A stretch of DNA of 64,000 nucleotides from Hemileia vastatrix (Eukaryota; Basidiomycota; Pucciniomycetes; Pucciniales; Zaghouaniaceae). Positions 31,601-40,884 of this stretch are shown here, piece after piece. The stretch's first letter is position 1; each line of letters starts with the position of its first letter. Below the pieces are notes generated by a model. That model was not told where the DNA came from. It saw only the letters and a program-made list of their open reading frames with translations, and did not search any database. The stretch is taken from positions 2,268,501 to 2,332,500 of the forward strand of contig JASXTE010000001.1 of NCBI GenBank assembly GCA_030280995.1. The letters are read 5' to 3'. The position numbers and the translations under genes are program-made.

Positions 31601-33118
31601 AATGGTTGAAATATGAGGAAGAAAGGATGAACTTTGTTCAGGTTTTTTCCCTTTATTTTTATGCAGCTTACTGGCAGAAATCTCATTTAATTCATTATTG
31701 ATGGTTAAGGTTGAGAACTTTTCCTGTAGGTCAGACACATAGTTTCTTATTCTTGGAATTTCAGACATCTGGTCATTCACTTTTGCAAGAGATAGAACAT
31801 TTCTGTCCTCAGAAACTGAGTGTTTGGTACTTAGTGCATGGAAGTCATTTTTTAGTTTCTTCAACTCATTTTGTAGAGATTTTATTTCATTTTTGAATGA
31901 ATAATTTTCCTCAATAAGGGGTTTCAATTCACTCAATGTTTTATGCAGACTGATATTTCTATCTGAGATAGCTCTATGGTCACTTCTTATTTGTTTTTGT
32001 TGACTAAGAACAATATTCAAGGTTTCTTTGATTTTTAGATAAGCTGTATCCTGTACAGAAGAACTCACTCTACATTGCAAGTGTAAATTATTTAATCTAT
32101 CATTTTCATGGATTAACACATCTCTCACATGTTTGTCTTTCACAATATTAAAATCAAGGGTATCTTTCAAAATTTCCTCAGATGTTTTTTCAATTAAGTT
32201 ATAGATTTCAGGGGGAACAGAATCATTTTTAATTGCAAGAGAAGGATTAATTAAAGATGTAGAAGTTAAATGTAAAGGTTCATCAAATGACAATTTGCTA
32301 ATTACATCAATAGGGCTACTAGTTACAGGAAGCTGTCTTTTAACAGGTTTAACTGTTCTTTCACCATGTTCAATAATATTACCTGCAGAAGAAGATTTAT
32401 TAGAAAACATACCCAAGTGACTATCAACCAAATTACTTACCATGGCAGAGGAGGAAACTTCCCCTGGGACTGGGTTTGGGATTGTGCTTGGGCCTTCTTT
32501 CTCCTGCTTTGTTGGTAGGGATGAGGAGGTGGATGGAAATTGGGTGTTCTGGATGGGCCAGGCTGATGATGAGGAGGGTGTTGCACATTCTGTTGGTAGT
32601 GACTCATTAGATAATCCCATTTCCATTGCTCTACTTCCATAGTATTTGGATTTTGGATGGTTGAGCTGGGTGGCTGTGAAGGTGGAGCCTGAAGTTGAAG
32701 CTGATTGGGAGGCAATTGAGGAGGGGCCTGGGCCTGAATCTGGTTCCTGAGTTCTTGGACCTGATCCCACAATGTGTCTACCTTTGCTTTGTACGTCATA
32801 TTTTCTGTCTTCAACTCTTTTATATGACTGGAGAGGTTGCTGATTTGTTGTGGCAGAGGAAGCTTTTTTATTTTGAAGCCTTTTGGAAGACCTTCTTGAG
32901 GCACTAGAGGCTTTACTTCCTTCTGTGGTACTGGGGGAAGGGGGTTTGGTTTGTTTGCATTTCCTGTCATTTCCACATCCTGCAGTATGAGAATTCTTTG
33001 TGTTAGCATAAGATTTTTTATGACCAACTTTAGAAGAACTTACAGTGTCAGCATCATAGTCAATTTCTATCTCATCCACTTGCATGTTATCCATTTTTTC
33101 TGTCAAATTGTTGGACAT
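28646..33118 (-). CDS. gag, protease, reverse transcriptase and RNase H of element D
   Basis: An ORF of 1490 codons starts MSNNLTEKMDNMQVD at 33118. The N-terminus is acidic, then Ser-rich, and a coiled coil covers about residues 350-450. The capsid-like segment (KLDQYPTFDGDSSSDW) starts near 570, and a zinc knuckle CYKCNKPWQKGHVC lies near 776. The protease is marked by VVLDSGAGGSVVSE near 887. RT starts near 1119 with LCGDYIALN, SCLDGNKGYHQ, MPFGPKNAPSVFQ and the catalytic YIDDIIVFS near 1243. RNase H has LYTDASFIGLGAALHQ near 1387. The ORF ends at a TGA after AVQEYR, with the same frame continuing. Length and domain order are those of a full Ty3/gypsy polyprotein. A second frame overlaps the gag N-terminus (32437-33027). 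Confidence 0.93.
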   Translation of the reverse strand: MSNNLTEKMDNMQVDEIEIDYDADTVSSSKVGHKKSYANTKNSHTAGCGNDRKCKQTKPPSPSTTEGSKASSASRRSSKRLQNKKASSATTNQQPLQSYKRVEDRKYDVQSKGRHIVGSGPRTQEPDSGPGPSSIASQSASTSGSTFTATQLNHPKSKYYGSRAMEMGLSNESLPTECATPSSSSAWPIQNTQFPSTSSSLPTKQEKEGPSTIPNPVPGEVSSSAMVSNLVDSHLGMFSNKSSSAGNIIEHGERTVKPVKRQLPVTSSPIDVISKLSFDEPLHLTSTSLINPSLAIKNDSVPPEIYNLIEKTSEEILKDTLDFNIVKDKHVRDVLIHENDRLNNLHLQCRVSSSVQDTAYLKIKETLNIVLSQQKQIRSDHRAISDRNISLHKTLSELKPLIEENYSFKNEIKSLQNELKKLKNDFHALSTKHSVSEDRNVLSLAKVNDQMSEIPRIRNYVSDLQEKFSTLTINNELNEISASKLHKNKGKKPEQSSSFLPHISTIKQTDNESVKSFATSKKSCDGHAPAVSVNNEISEHLAKLQELLLMNNSNQKVDHPSSQKNWPKLDQYPTFDGDSSSDWQHFIQRIDNLKRSYKLPDEEIVSKLISLFSNVALMWYESVLLDNNHYTWNDWKSLIENQFGGSKFRLAQQRLYENTRYVSSSVEKPIVFLMKITKILRAIDPKMDYDIWRDKILYKLPNSLRDLIVARTEHVRENSSFINICNEVLLNHRYEPKNYLSKSYNDQNKPSIKLPEKSGKPSAPVAPRKYATNTCYKCNKPWQKGHVCDKKIHLVEQNEDTDEVELDVNNSSSDCESNISYENESVKDVLMLEHDVHYLNNISEDCVLNLSSVENAEIIKDITNNSIPISPLKAPVIINGKNVDVVLDSGAGGSVVSEKALASVDMDYLSKLLPITSEKWRGYGSTLFPIGKYKTSVFFKYNGGFVRAICEFVVMKNYNLSNWFIMGNDILTMFGVKLDPANNCFTLGMNGKRKFKISSPRPSGHLLKSCNSLTQCKGRTTTEMDDLLHEINTASFGDQLTSEQKDSIVASITSFPMAFAHGYHVLGIVQEEMKITLSCNLSDIPPSLKKKPYPASPSKRKDIEDNIETLLKMNIIEKVDVTPKYCVISPVLISYEKDKARLCGDYIALNTYTVDDIYPLPRINSIHATLQGAKFISCLDGNKGYHQVPVEKNSQNFLLIATHMGIYKYVRMPFGPKNAPSVFQKVMDNTFHQEIIEGWLMVYIDDIIVFSKTFDEHMIHLNRVFQKMDEINMTLSLKKCKFGFQSLKVLGHVVSGLQICVDHNKVAAIQNVKAPTSVREIQSFLGMCGYYRQYIKNYQVIALPLTKLTRKDVAFLWNNDCQKAFNTLKSCLMTAPILALPDFNKPFVLYTDASFIGLGAALHQKQIINDKSSEVVICYISRTLRNSELKYGATQLECLAVVWALEKLHYYLDDQKFELVTDCSAVKSLLNLKTPNRHMFRWQLAVQEYR
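32437..33027 (-). other. Overlapping 196-codon frame within gag of D
   Basis: Within the N-terminal gag region, another minus-strand frame stays open for 196 codons. It is not simply low complexity: it contains LPQQISNLSSHIKELKTENM and a further heptad-like stretch VDTLWDQVQELRNQI, then a Gln/Pro-rich tail. The gag frame here is Ser-rich. Either this is dual coding, or two compensating indels have moved the frame in this copy. I cannot choose from one sequence. Confidence 0.4.
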
Positions 33119-33835
33119 ACTAGTGGGAAGAATAATATTTTACTTTGTACTTTATAAAAAAAATAATCAAAGTTAGTCAATAATTGCTCCAAATAATATA
33201 AAAAAAATTTTTTTTTTTTTTAATTAATTAAATTATAGAAAAAATAACTTTCAATATAAAGTAATAATTTAAAAAATTAATTTTTTTTTTTTTTTTTTTT
33301 TAAAAAAATGGATTGCAAGTCTAAATTGGGAATAACAAGTAAGTTAATTCAACCAATTAATTACCAATATTAATTATGGCAATATATTGGGACTAAGCAC
33401 AATGTACTTTTAAGTCAACCAAAAATTAACAATAATTAATAATAAAAAAAAATTAAATTAATAATTCAATTTGTATTAATAATAATGTTAATTCTTCTAG
33501 GACTAAGAGGATTTAACACTCTATAATGGTCAACTAGGAAAAAAAAAAAATTTAAAATTGAACACTTACACTCAGTGAATCAGCAATCAAGCCACAATCA
33601 CTGTTATTGCAATAAAAATATAGTAGTATGAGTGAGAGGCGCAAAGGTGAACTTACTATAGTGATCGAAAAATCACTTCAAAATAATATAAAAATTAATA
33701 CTATATAAACCTAATATGTCGAACCCAAGTTCGAAACACAGTCGCGGCAAAAGTTTCGTTTTGCTAGGTGGTCCGTGCGTTTTGTCGTTCGTCGCCAGGC
33801 TTCGATCGTCGTCGTCGTTTGGAAAGGCCCTCAGT
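33119..33835 (-). other. Leader of element D with a CpG-rich segment
   Basis: Between the 5' LTR and gag lie about 700 bases. The part next to the LTR (33719-33835) holds about 15 CpG in 118 bases, including a GTCGTCGTCG-type run, in a window that is otherwise very poor in CpG. The first bases after the LTR (minus strand ACTGAGGGCC) should be the primer-binding site, but I do not recognise the tRNA. The remainder is AT-rich with poly-T runs near 33206 and 33280. Confidence 0.6.
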
Positions 33836-34976
33836 TGTCGGCCGGTTGTCTAGAAGAAGGAGAAAATAGAAGAAGGAAAGAGAGGAGGAGAAGGAGGAAA
33901 AAAGGTATGGATAATAAAAAAAATAAAATTTAATAAAATTATTTAATTTATTGAGAGAAAAACAACGATAAGTGAGCTGGGAGGTGACAACAACTTGGAT
34001 TTATTAATATTAATATTATTTTAAGTAAGAGTTCTGCGCGGCAACCAAAATAATTACTATCAGACTTAAAGCAACCTTTAAATTGTTATATAAAATTTTA
34101 ATTAGATTTTTATTACTAATAAAAAGAATATAAACGTAATATAAAAATTGTATTTAAATTGTTGAGTGTATAATAAGTGATGAGGCTACAGGGGATTATC
34201 CAAGGCCCTTTTATAGGCAATGGGTCCTCTGAAGCGCTACTATCTTTGTAAATACAATGATTAGAATGGAATAAAACAAATATATCAAAAGAGTAAATGA
34301 AACATAACAATATAGAGAAAAACATGAAACAATTAATTAAAACCCCAATTAAGAAACCAATTTTCCCGCCATTAATTCCCAAATCAGTAAGTAAAAATAG
34401 TGAATAACTAAACAAGATTGGAACATAGAAACTATGAGAAAAATAATTCCAAACAGATGGTACAGTCTGATTTAAGGATATTTTAAGTGAAACAAAAAAT
34501 AATTTGACGCAACAAAACAAGCAATTAATCTCAATTTAGTCCAAATTAATTTATTTGTTTTTTCTAACACAATTAAGGGTCAAAAGAAGCGTCATTAATT
34601 ATTGTTTAGTATCATATGAGAGGTATTATTTAATATATAAATTTAAGTAATTAATTTAAATATATTATAAATCAATTTTACACTTATAATTATAATATAT
34701 GTTTTTCAATTAATTAAATATAAATTTATAATTATTAAATACATAAAAATGCGCCATTATTTGTAGAATATATTATATTATGCTCAATTTAATTGTATAT
34801 AAAAATATATATAACCAATAAATTTAATGTAACACTTGTATATAATAAAATTCTTATATAATTTAATTATGCAATAAAATATTAAGTTATATTCATTAAA
34901 TACAAGTCTTACCCACTCTTTAAGGTTTTATAATTTATATATCATTTACTGGACTCCTGGAATAGCCTGGCTGACA
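33836..34976 (-). repeat. 5' LTR of element D
   Basis: Same length as the 3' LTR, with two differences by eye. In element orientation it starts TGTCAGCC at 34976 and ends at 33836. Confidence 0.95.
34208..34215 (-). promoter_or_regulatory. TATA box in the 5' LTR of element D
   Basis: TATAAAAG on the minus strand, context GCCTATAAAAGGGCC. The same motif stands in the 3' LTR (26149-26156) and, on the plus strand, in the solo LTR near 61308. Transcription would start about 30 bases further along the minus strand. Confidence 0.65.
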
Positions 34977-34981
34977 GTATT

Positions 34982-35724
34982 AGTAAGCATAGGGTATGTT
35001 TAGGCACTGTAGTGGTTACAAGTGGTGTATTTAGTTTACTAATTGATTAGTTATAGTTTTACTAATGTGGTGCTAGAGACAGCACTGGAGATCCACTAGG
35101 GAACTGTGTCTGGAGCACTGAAAAATATAAGAAGGAAAGGCTATCTAATAGGAGTAGTAGTAATTAGGTAGGAAAATTATTATTTTATTACAAACATTAG
35201 AGCTTCATATTATATACCTTTGAAGTATATTGTGATATATAGCTATTTTTCTATTTTGTGATTACTGTGATAATAGTAAGAGATTGGATTTTTCTGAAAT
35301 TATATATTTAAAAGCATATTGGAGATATTCTGAGTCTTTTAGAGCTTGTGCATCTGCATGTGTATTTCATATAGTATAGTGAAAAAGTGCAACACAGAGA
35401 GAATATATAGATTTAGTCAGATAAACTATTATTAGAGTTATTTTATTGCTATAATAAGGCATATTCAAAGATAGTGGTTCAAGAGGGAGTAGCTGTGGAT
35501 ACTAGTGCTTATTAAGAGTAGAGATATCCAGATAGTAATATTTGTTTTTCCTTATCTTTTAAACTCATCTCTCAAGTTATCAACTAGCTAGTCAGATATT
35601 AGTGTAACACATTATTGCACTGTCTTTAAAATAAGAGTGGCAGGTGCTTCTTTTTAGAAATTGAAAATAAGAACCAACCCATCTTGCATTGTGTCTACTT
35701 CTTAGTACTTTAGAACCTTCCACA
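34982..35724 (+). repeat. 3' LTR of element A, second part
   Basis: These 743 bases continue the LTR after element D and match 4806-5567. They end CCACA, followed by CCAT, the right target duplication of A (35725-35728). Confidence 0.9.
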
Positions 35725-35728
35725 CCAT

Positions 35729-35931
35729 TCTACTTTATTATCATCTTATTATCCTTTAAAACTATGTGAATTCATATACTCACTGACTGTACAAGCAAAC
35801 AGCATCACTCCTGTTCATTTTTCTTCCTCTCCTTCTGCTCTGAATTTATTTGCTTTGTTAGGCTCCCCATCCCTTATCTCTCTTTCCTCTTGCTTCCATC
35901 CCCTCCCCCTCGCCTTCCTCTTGCTTCCCTC
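35729..35931. other. Flank to the right of element A, no gene
   Basis: The pre-insertion sequence of A resumes here. The end becomes increasingly pyrimidine-rich before the hexanucleotide tract. No gene seen. Confidence 0.5.
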
Positions 35932-36386
35932 CCCTCTCCCTCTCCCTCTCCCTCTCCCTCTCCCTCTCCCTCTCCCTCTCCCTCTCCCTCTCCCTCTCCC
36001 TCTCCCTCTCCCTCTCCCTCTCCCTCTCCCTCTCCCTCTCCCTCTCCCTCTCCCTCTCCCTCTCCCTCTCCCTCTCCCTCTCCCTCTCCCTCTCCCTCTC
36101 CCTCTCCCTCTCCCTCTCCCTCTCCCTCTCCCTCTCCCTCTCCCTCTCCCTCTCCCTCTCCCTCTCCCTCTCCCTCTCCCTCTCCCTCTCCCTCTCCCTC
36201 TCCCTCTCCCTCTCCCTCTCCCTCTCCCTCTCCCTCTCCCTCTCCCTCTCCCTCTCCCTCTCCCTCTCCCTCTCCCTCTCCCTCTCCCTCTCCCTCTCCC
36301 TCTCCCTCTCCCTCTCCCTCTCCCTCTCCCTCTCCCTCTCCCTCTCCCTCTCCCTCTCCCTCTCCCTCTCCCTCTCCCTCTCCCTC
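35932..36386. repeat. (CCCTCT)n hexanucleotide tract, about 455 bp
   Basis: About 76 units of CCCTCT follow without interruption that I can see. With its flanks (about 35880-36440) the plus strand is almost pure pyrimidine for over 500 bases. The long Arg-Gly, Gly-Glu, Pro-Ser and Pro-Leu open frames on both strands come only from this repeat. Such homopurine/homopyrimidine mirror repeats can form triplex DNA. The unit is not the common fungal telomere repeat TTAGGG. Length may be unreliable in the assembly. Confidence 0.95.
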
Positions 36387-36439
36387 CCCTCTTCCTCTTC
36401 CTCTCCCTCCCCTTCCTCTCACTTTTCTCCCCCTCCACT

Positions 36440-36794
36440 CCCATTAATGTCACTATCTGCCTCCAAAAGAAATTCACCAAAAAAATAAAGAATAAAAATA
36501 AAATCAAGTAATGAAAAAGCAAATAATAAAAAAAACTAATAAGTAAATCCAATAAAAACTAGAAAAATAATAGCTACCCATAGTTATACTAGAAAAATAA
36601 TCAAAGCAACTATAGCTAAATTATAAAGACTAAATTTTAAAAAATTGAAGCAATAATCTAATAAATAAAGTTAATTTTAACTAAATTAATTTTTAACTGA
36701 AGAGAACATTAACTACTCTACACTAATACTTGGAAATTTTTTTAAGACATTAAATGTCTCTGAGATCACTTTCACTATTATCTAGCTCATTAGC
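36440..36794. other. AT-rich spacer, no gene
   Basis: A-rich sequence between the hexanucleotide tract and the left inverted arm. The outer end of the arm may lie within it, but its partner on the right is cut off at 48442. Confidence 0.4.
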
Positions 36795-37625
36795 ATTTTA
36801 ATATAGTGAACAATAAAACTATGACCAAAGAAAAATGAATTAACTTGCATTAAATCAAACTTAGTAACTTCTTGAGAAAGAATACTAACAGTCACATTTT
36901 TAAGAATATAAATCACTCCTAAGTTAAAAAAAATTATTCACCAGCTAAGAATACATCAAAAAATTGACTGATAAACAAGCTAGGTAAGTTTAACTAGGTG
37001 ATATGATAATCTAAAAAGAATAAAAAGAAATGGTTTAAAAAAGTGCATCAGAGAAATCATATAATTAGCCAAAAAAAAATTAATCTTTTTCTTGAATATC
37101 ATTCTTCAACTTCCTGTTTTTTCTTTTCTTTTTCTGGGCGATGGGATCATAATTTTCTTTTATTTTCACTACGCAATATAGGGGGTGGACTTGCTAGCAA
37201 GTCCTCAACCTGAACTGAGATGGAACTCAGACTGAACTCATACTGAACCCAAACTGAACTCTACTTGAACACCCACCTAAAACTGTTTTGCTGAGTGGTG
37301 TTCATTCCTGATTATGTTGTTCCTTTCTCAATAGCTCAATGTATGTTCAATCTGTGGTGAGTTTGGGTTCAAGGTTGCGGACTCGCTAGCAGGTCCGCCC
37401 CCCCATATTGTGTGGTGCGTACTTATCATTTTATTGTATTTTTTTTTAGTTATGAAATTTATTTTTCAATCAATTGAAAAATACGTCTCCTCAGAATGTT
37501 AGATTTATGATTATTGTTATGCTAATTTCTCTTCTATATTTCTGACAGTGGATGTGCTTCAGATTTAAGAAGTTTTTGAAAATTCCCATAGGAAAATTAA
37601 AAATTAAACTGCCTAAAACCAATAA
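36795..37625 (+). repeat. Left arm of a long inverted repeat (with MITE 1 inside)
   Basis: Aligned to the reverse complement of 47845-48442, it shares long blocks such as GAATTAACTTGCATTAAATC, ATTCACCAGCTAAGAATACA, CAACTTCCTGTTTTTTCTTT and CAGAATGTTAGAT. The only large difference is the MITE at 37167-37417. The inverted pair encloses about 10 kb, including the Harbinger element. It may be a long-TIR element, or two solo repeats in opposite orientation. The outer end is not defined because the right arm is cut by element E. Confidence 0.8.
37167..37417. mobile_element. CACTA-like MITE 1 (251 bp)
   Basis: Starts CACTACGCAATATAGGGGG and ends with the related inverted sequence (CCCCCCATATTGTGTGGTG). 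Each end contains the near-palindrome GGACTTGCTAGCAAGTCC or its variant. The opposite arm of the long inverted repeat shows the empty site (about 48045-48052, GTAC on the minus strand within TTGTACT), so the insertion can be seen directly. The inferred 3-bp target TGT has become TTT on the left and CGT on the right. CACTA ends and a 3-bp duplication suggest the CACTA/CMC superfamily. No coding capacity. Confidence 0.8.
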
Positions 37626-38114
37626 ATATTAAATTAAAAGTCAAAGGCATTTAAAATGGTTTAAATTCATTATATAGTTATCAATTATTATAAAAATCAA
37701 ATTATATATTTCATCAATATATTATAGCATCTGATCAATTTAAATTAAAACATAAATAATTTTTAATTGAATTATTTTGTGGAGCTATAGCTAAAAATTA
37801 ATTTTACATTCAATAAATAGGCAGTATCAAAGTTGAGGGATCTGCAATTAGGGATCAGAATTTTTTTTCCTGGGATCAGACTTTGTTAATTGCAGAAGAT
37901 TCTTATCCACAATAATGCATTATCCTGCCTCTTATTCCCCAATTTCCATTCCTAATTCCTGATCCCAAACTCATCACATTCATGATGGAATTTTAAGAAA
38001 TTTACATGACTTATAATTTCTGATGCCATCCTTAAGTCTTTCATTACTCTATGCTACTTAATTTGAGTGGCAAAAACTTAGAGTTTTTTCTATCTACACA
38101 CACCAACTGCACAT

Positions 38115-39425
38115 TTGGTGGTGAATTCCCACTTCCCTCATCACATAAGCCTTCCACCAACAACTATGAAACACCTCTCTAATAGGAAGCTACTTCACTC
38201 AACTATGAATGGTATTGCTTCACTTTTAGTTCTTTACTATAAATATGACTCTGATTTGGAAGATACATTAGCCTATATGTCTTTTCTTTCCAAAAGGTTT
38301 TACATCATCCCAAGGGGGCCAAATCTTTATCATTATCACAGATATAATATCCACTCCATTATCAACATTCCTCAACTAAACTCCACTCAGATATTTTGAG
38401 CTTCTCCTCATTCTTTTTCCAAAATTTCTCAACCCATCTCCAATCATCCTATCTTCCATAATAATTCCCATAACAAACAGAGTGCTCCTGCTTTCAACTT
38501 GCGGTAGCACTATGTCTCTTTGGTTCAAATGGAAATGGTGCTGCTATAAGAGGTTTAGATAATCTCTTTACCATAGGATATGGTACCATCATATTATACA
38601 CCAAGCTCTGTATGATCTCTATCCTTTCTCTCAAGTCTCAAACACTTGCTTGGGTAACTCCACAACAGCCACTTGAATCCTCTCAATTAATGCAAGCTGA
38701 ATTTTTCCTTGGATGTGTAGGTTTTGTTGATGTCACAACTATACCTTTGAGTCAAAAGCCTGCTCATGATGGCAACCATAATTTTGATTACAAAAAAAGT
38801 TTTCTTCAAAATGTTCTCCAATTTCACATCTTTCATAAACTCATTTTTATCTTCTTTGTAGATACTATATTGCCGTTCAACTTGTCTGTGACATCAACAA
38901 AAAGTTTATTGCTTTTCATAGTGGCTTCCCCAGCTCATGTCATGACTCTTCTTTCTTCCAAAGAATGATTATTTCTCAAAGTTCTGACTCATACTTTGAC
39001 AAATCTCAGTACCTACTTGCAGACTCAGAATATGCAAGTGGAAAGTACATTATACCTGCTTTCCATGGTGCAACTTTAGAAAATGATCCCAAAACTACCT
39101 TTAATTAATGCCTTTTCCAATAAAGAGTATGGATTGAAAATGCTATTGGGATTTTAAAGGGAAGATTTTCTAGTCTTCAGGAGCTCAGAACCCAATTTAA
39201 AAAAAATTGGAGATCAAAACTTCAAATCATTGGATCATGACTTGCATTATACTCCACAATATCCTAGCTGATTTAAAGGATGATTGTAATGATCTCTATG
39301 AAGCAGAGGATCCTGATCCAGAACCCGCTCTCCCCTCCCTTGAATTACAAAACATTTATTCAACTGGAATATGCTCTGTAATTATGCCAATCACCCTCCA
39401 CCATTTTGACACACAACCCTTTTAA
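38115..39425 (+). pseudogene. HARBI1-type transposase (DDE nuclease), degraded
   Basis: Read across several frames, the relic starts with a segment near 38115 (DLEDTLAYMSFLS) and then FGSNGNGAAIRGLDNLFTIG near 38520-38580. The catalytic core follows: FLGCVGFVDVTTIPLSQKPA (first Asp; usual form VDGT) near 38710-38765, DGNHNFDYKK, then LADSEYASGKYIIPAF near 39015-39065 (second Asp). The third acidic residue lies in WIENAIGILKGRFSSLQEL (near 39130-39185). The C-terminal part, TCIILHNILADLKDD, ends at 39425 after a run of acidic residues. At least three frameshifts and several stops separate the blocks. The three catalytic residues remain visible. The nuclease would cut at the element ends. Not functional here. 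Confidence 0.8.
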
Positions 39426-39829
39426 TTTTTTGTTTTAATACTCTCCTAATGTCCACTTTGTATACTTTATTCACTTGGCTTGGTATTTTTGTCAGTTGAA
39501 TATTCATTTTTTTTGAATTTACAGTAAATATCTCTTTTTTGGATGGCTCAATGGTTTTCTTTCACCAGTTCAACATGAAATCACATATTTTTTCAGTGTT
39601 TCTTTTTTTAATTCTTCACTCATTTCCTTTTCCTCCTCTCCTCAAATATCCCTCAAATATTTTGGTTGCATTTTTTTTAACTCATCTCACCAGGTAAGTC
39701 CTTTTTTCATTTTTATTGAATTTTTATTTGCTAATCATGATTTTTTTTTTGCTTTTTTGTGTTTTCTTTTTGTTTTTTTTTGGGGGGTTTTTTATTTTTT
39801 TTCAAAGCTAAACTAATTTTTTTTAATTT

Positions 39830-40230
39830 TTTCTCTCCCTCTTTTCTCTCTTGTCCTGCTCTTTTTCCCTCCTTTCCCCCTTATTCTCTTCCTCAACTCC
39901 CCCCCTTTAGGCACTCTTGTTCCTTCCTTTAGGCCCCCCTTTGCCCTCTTTAGGCCCTTTTCCCCCCCCTTTAGGCCACCTCTCAACTCTCCCCCCCCCC
40001 CCCCCTCATCCCCCCCTCTCCCCCCTCTCCCCTCAGAGTGGGAGTATTGTGAGATGGCGTAAAGGGGGTAAAAAGGGGTAAAGTGGGGAGGAAAGATGTG
40101 CCTGAAGGGGGGGAAAGGGTGGAGGACCTGGTGAAAAAGGGGGAGAAGGGTGTTTTGAGGAGATCAAGAAGGGGGAGGGGGGTTTGAGGACACCATAAAG
40201 AGGGAAATGAGGCAGACAAGGAGGGGTAAT
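39830..40230. repeat. C-rich to G-rich switch, degenerate inverted repeat
   Basis: From about 39890 to 40035 the plus strand is C-rich with repeated CTTTAGGC blocks. From 40040 to 40215 it is G-rich with GTAAAGGGG blocks. The two halves are roughly complementary, so a large imperfect hairpin is possible. The minus-strand open frame here (39983-40219) comes only from this composition. Located between the transposase and dioxygenase relics. Confidence 0.6.
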
Positions 40231-40884
40231 ATGGGTGTATTTAAAAGAAAATTTATATTATTTTGTATTTTATTTTGTTTATTTTTTACAGAATATTATA
40301 AAAAATTTTTTTACAGTTAAAGCTGAATCAAAAATATATTTGGTGTGTTTATAATTTTGATTTTGATTTTTGTGAAAAAATTTTCTGATACCAAATTTTT
40401 TTTTGGTTTAATTTTTTTATTATAATTTTTTTCAACATTTTTTTTCAAGGACTTTAGGTGGTATATCTAACACCAATTAATGTTAAAATTCATTATTTTG
40501 GCAAATAATTTTACTGATGTTTGTTTTTATTTTTTTTATTCTTTTTTGTTTCAATTTTTTTTTTTCAAAGACAGTTTTAGTAATTGATTTCTTTTCAAAA
40601 AAATTATTTGGTTAATTTTTATCAATAAAATTCTTAAGGTTGAATAAACAAACTAAACTTTGTGAGTTTTATTTTTTTGCCATTTTTATTTTTTTGGTTT
40701 TTGACACAAATTTTTTTTGTTCAGAGAAAAAAATGTCTATTTCATCAGAATCACCTCTTACTTCTCTATCATCATCCTCTTTATCATCTTTTTAAAATTC
40801 AACTTCATTTCAATCATAATACAAAATATCAAAAAAATATTGATGTTTGAAGTCAGAAGAATAAAAGAAATTTAAAAAAGGAAA
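40231..40884. other. T-rich spacer, no gene
   Basis: Long poly-T and AT stretches with no recognisable domain. A short open frame near 40662-40850 does not resemble any family I know. Confidence 0.45.

Larger units (their letters stand above)
25777..34976 (-). mobile_element. Ty3/gypsy chromovirus D, nearly intact, nested in A
   Basis: A 9200-bp element with LTRs of 1141 bp each (25777-26917 and 33836-34976) and a perfect 5-bp target duplication GTATT (25772-25776 and 34977-34981). It is on the minus strand: 5' LTR at the right, then leader, gag-pol, polypurine tract and 3' LTR. The LTRs show two substitutions and no indel by eye, so the insertion is recent. Gag-pol has a single in-frame TGA and one frameshift before the chromodomain. 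Chromodomains at the integrase C-terminus define chromoviruses and direct insertion into heterochromatin, which fits a nested position. A solo LTR of a related element is at 60554-61682. Confidence 0.95.
4208..35724 (+). mobile_element. Ty3/gypsy element A, split by nested elements B and D
   Basis: A full Ty3/gypsy layout can be read once B (10031-20705) and D (25777-34981) are removed. It runs 5' LTR, primer-binding site, gag, protease, RT, RNase H, integrase, two antisense genes, polypurine tract, 3' LTR. About 11.6 kb remains. The element starts TGTGGT and ends ACA, and is flanked by the 4-bp repeat CCAT (4204-4207 and 35725-35728). Its reading frames carry many stops, so it cannot move on its own. 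Its polypurine tract and LTR start match those of B, so the two are related families. The nested insertions date A as the oldest of the three. Confidence 0.9.

Noticed and set aside
33715..33770. tRNA-like sequence in the leader of D (GGTTCGA-like block)
   Set aside because: A T-loop-like string is present, but no acceptor or anticodon stem could be formed around it.
35815..36552. Very long Arg-Gly, Gly-Glu, Pro-Ser and Pro-Leu open frames on both strands
   Set aside because: They are produced by the (CCCTCT)n repeat, whose unit contains no stop codon in any frame. No real protein is implied.
39983..40219. Pro-rich minus-strand ORF
   Set aside because: It comes only from the C-rich/G-rich repeat block.
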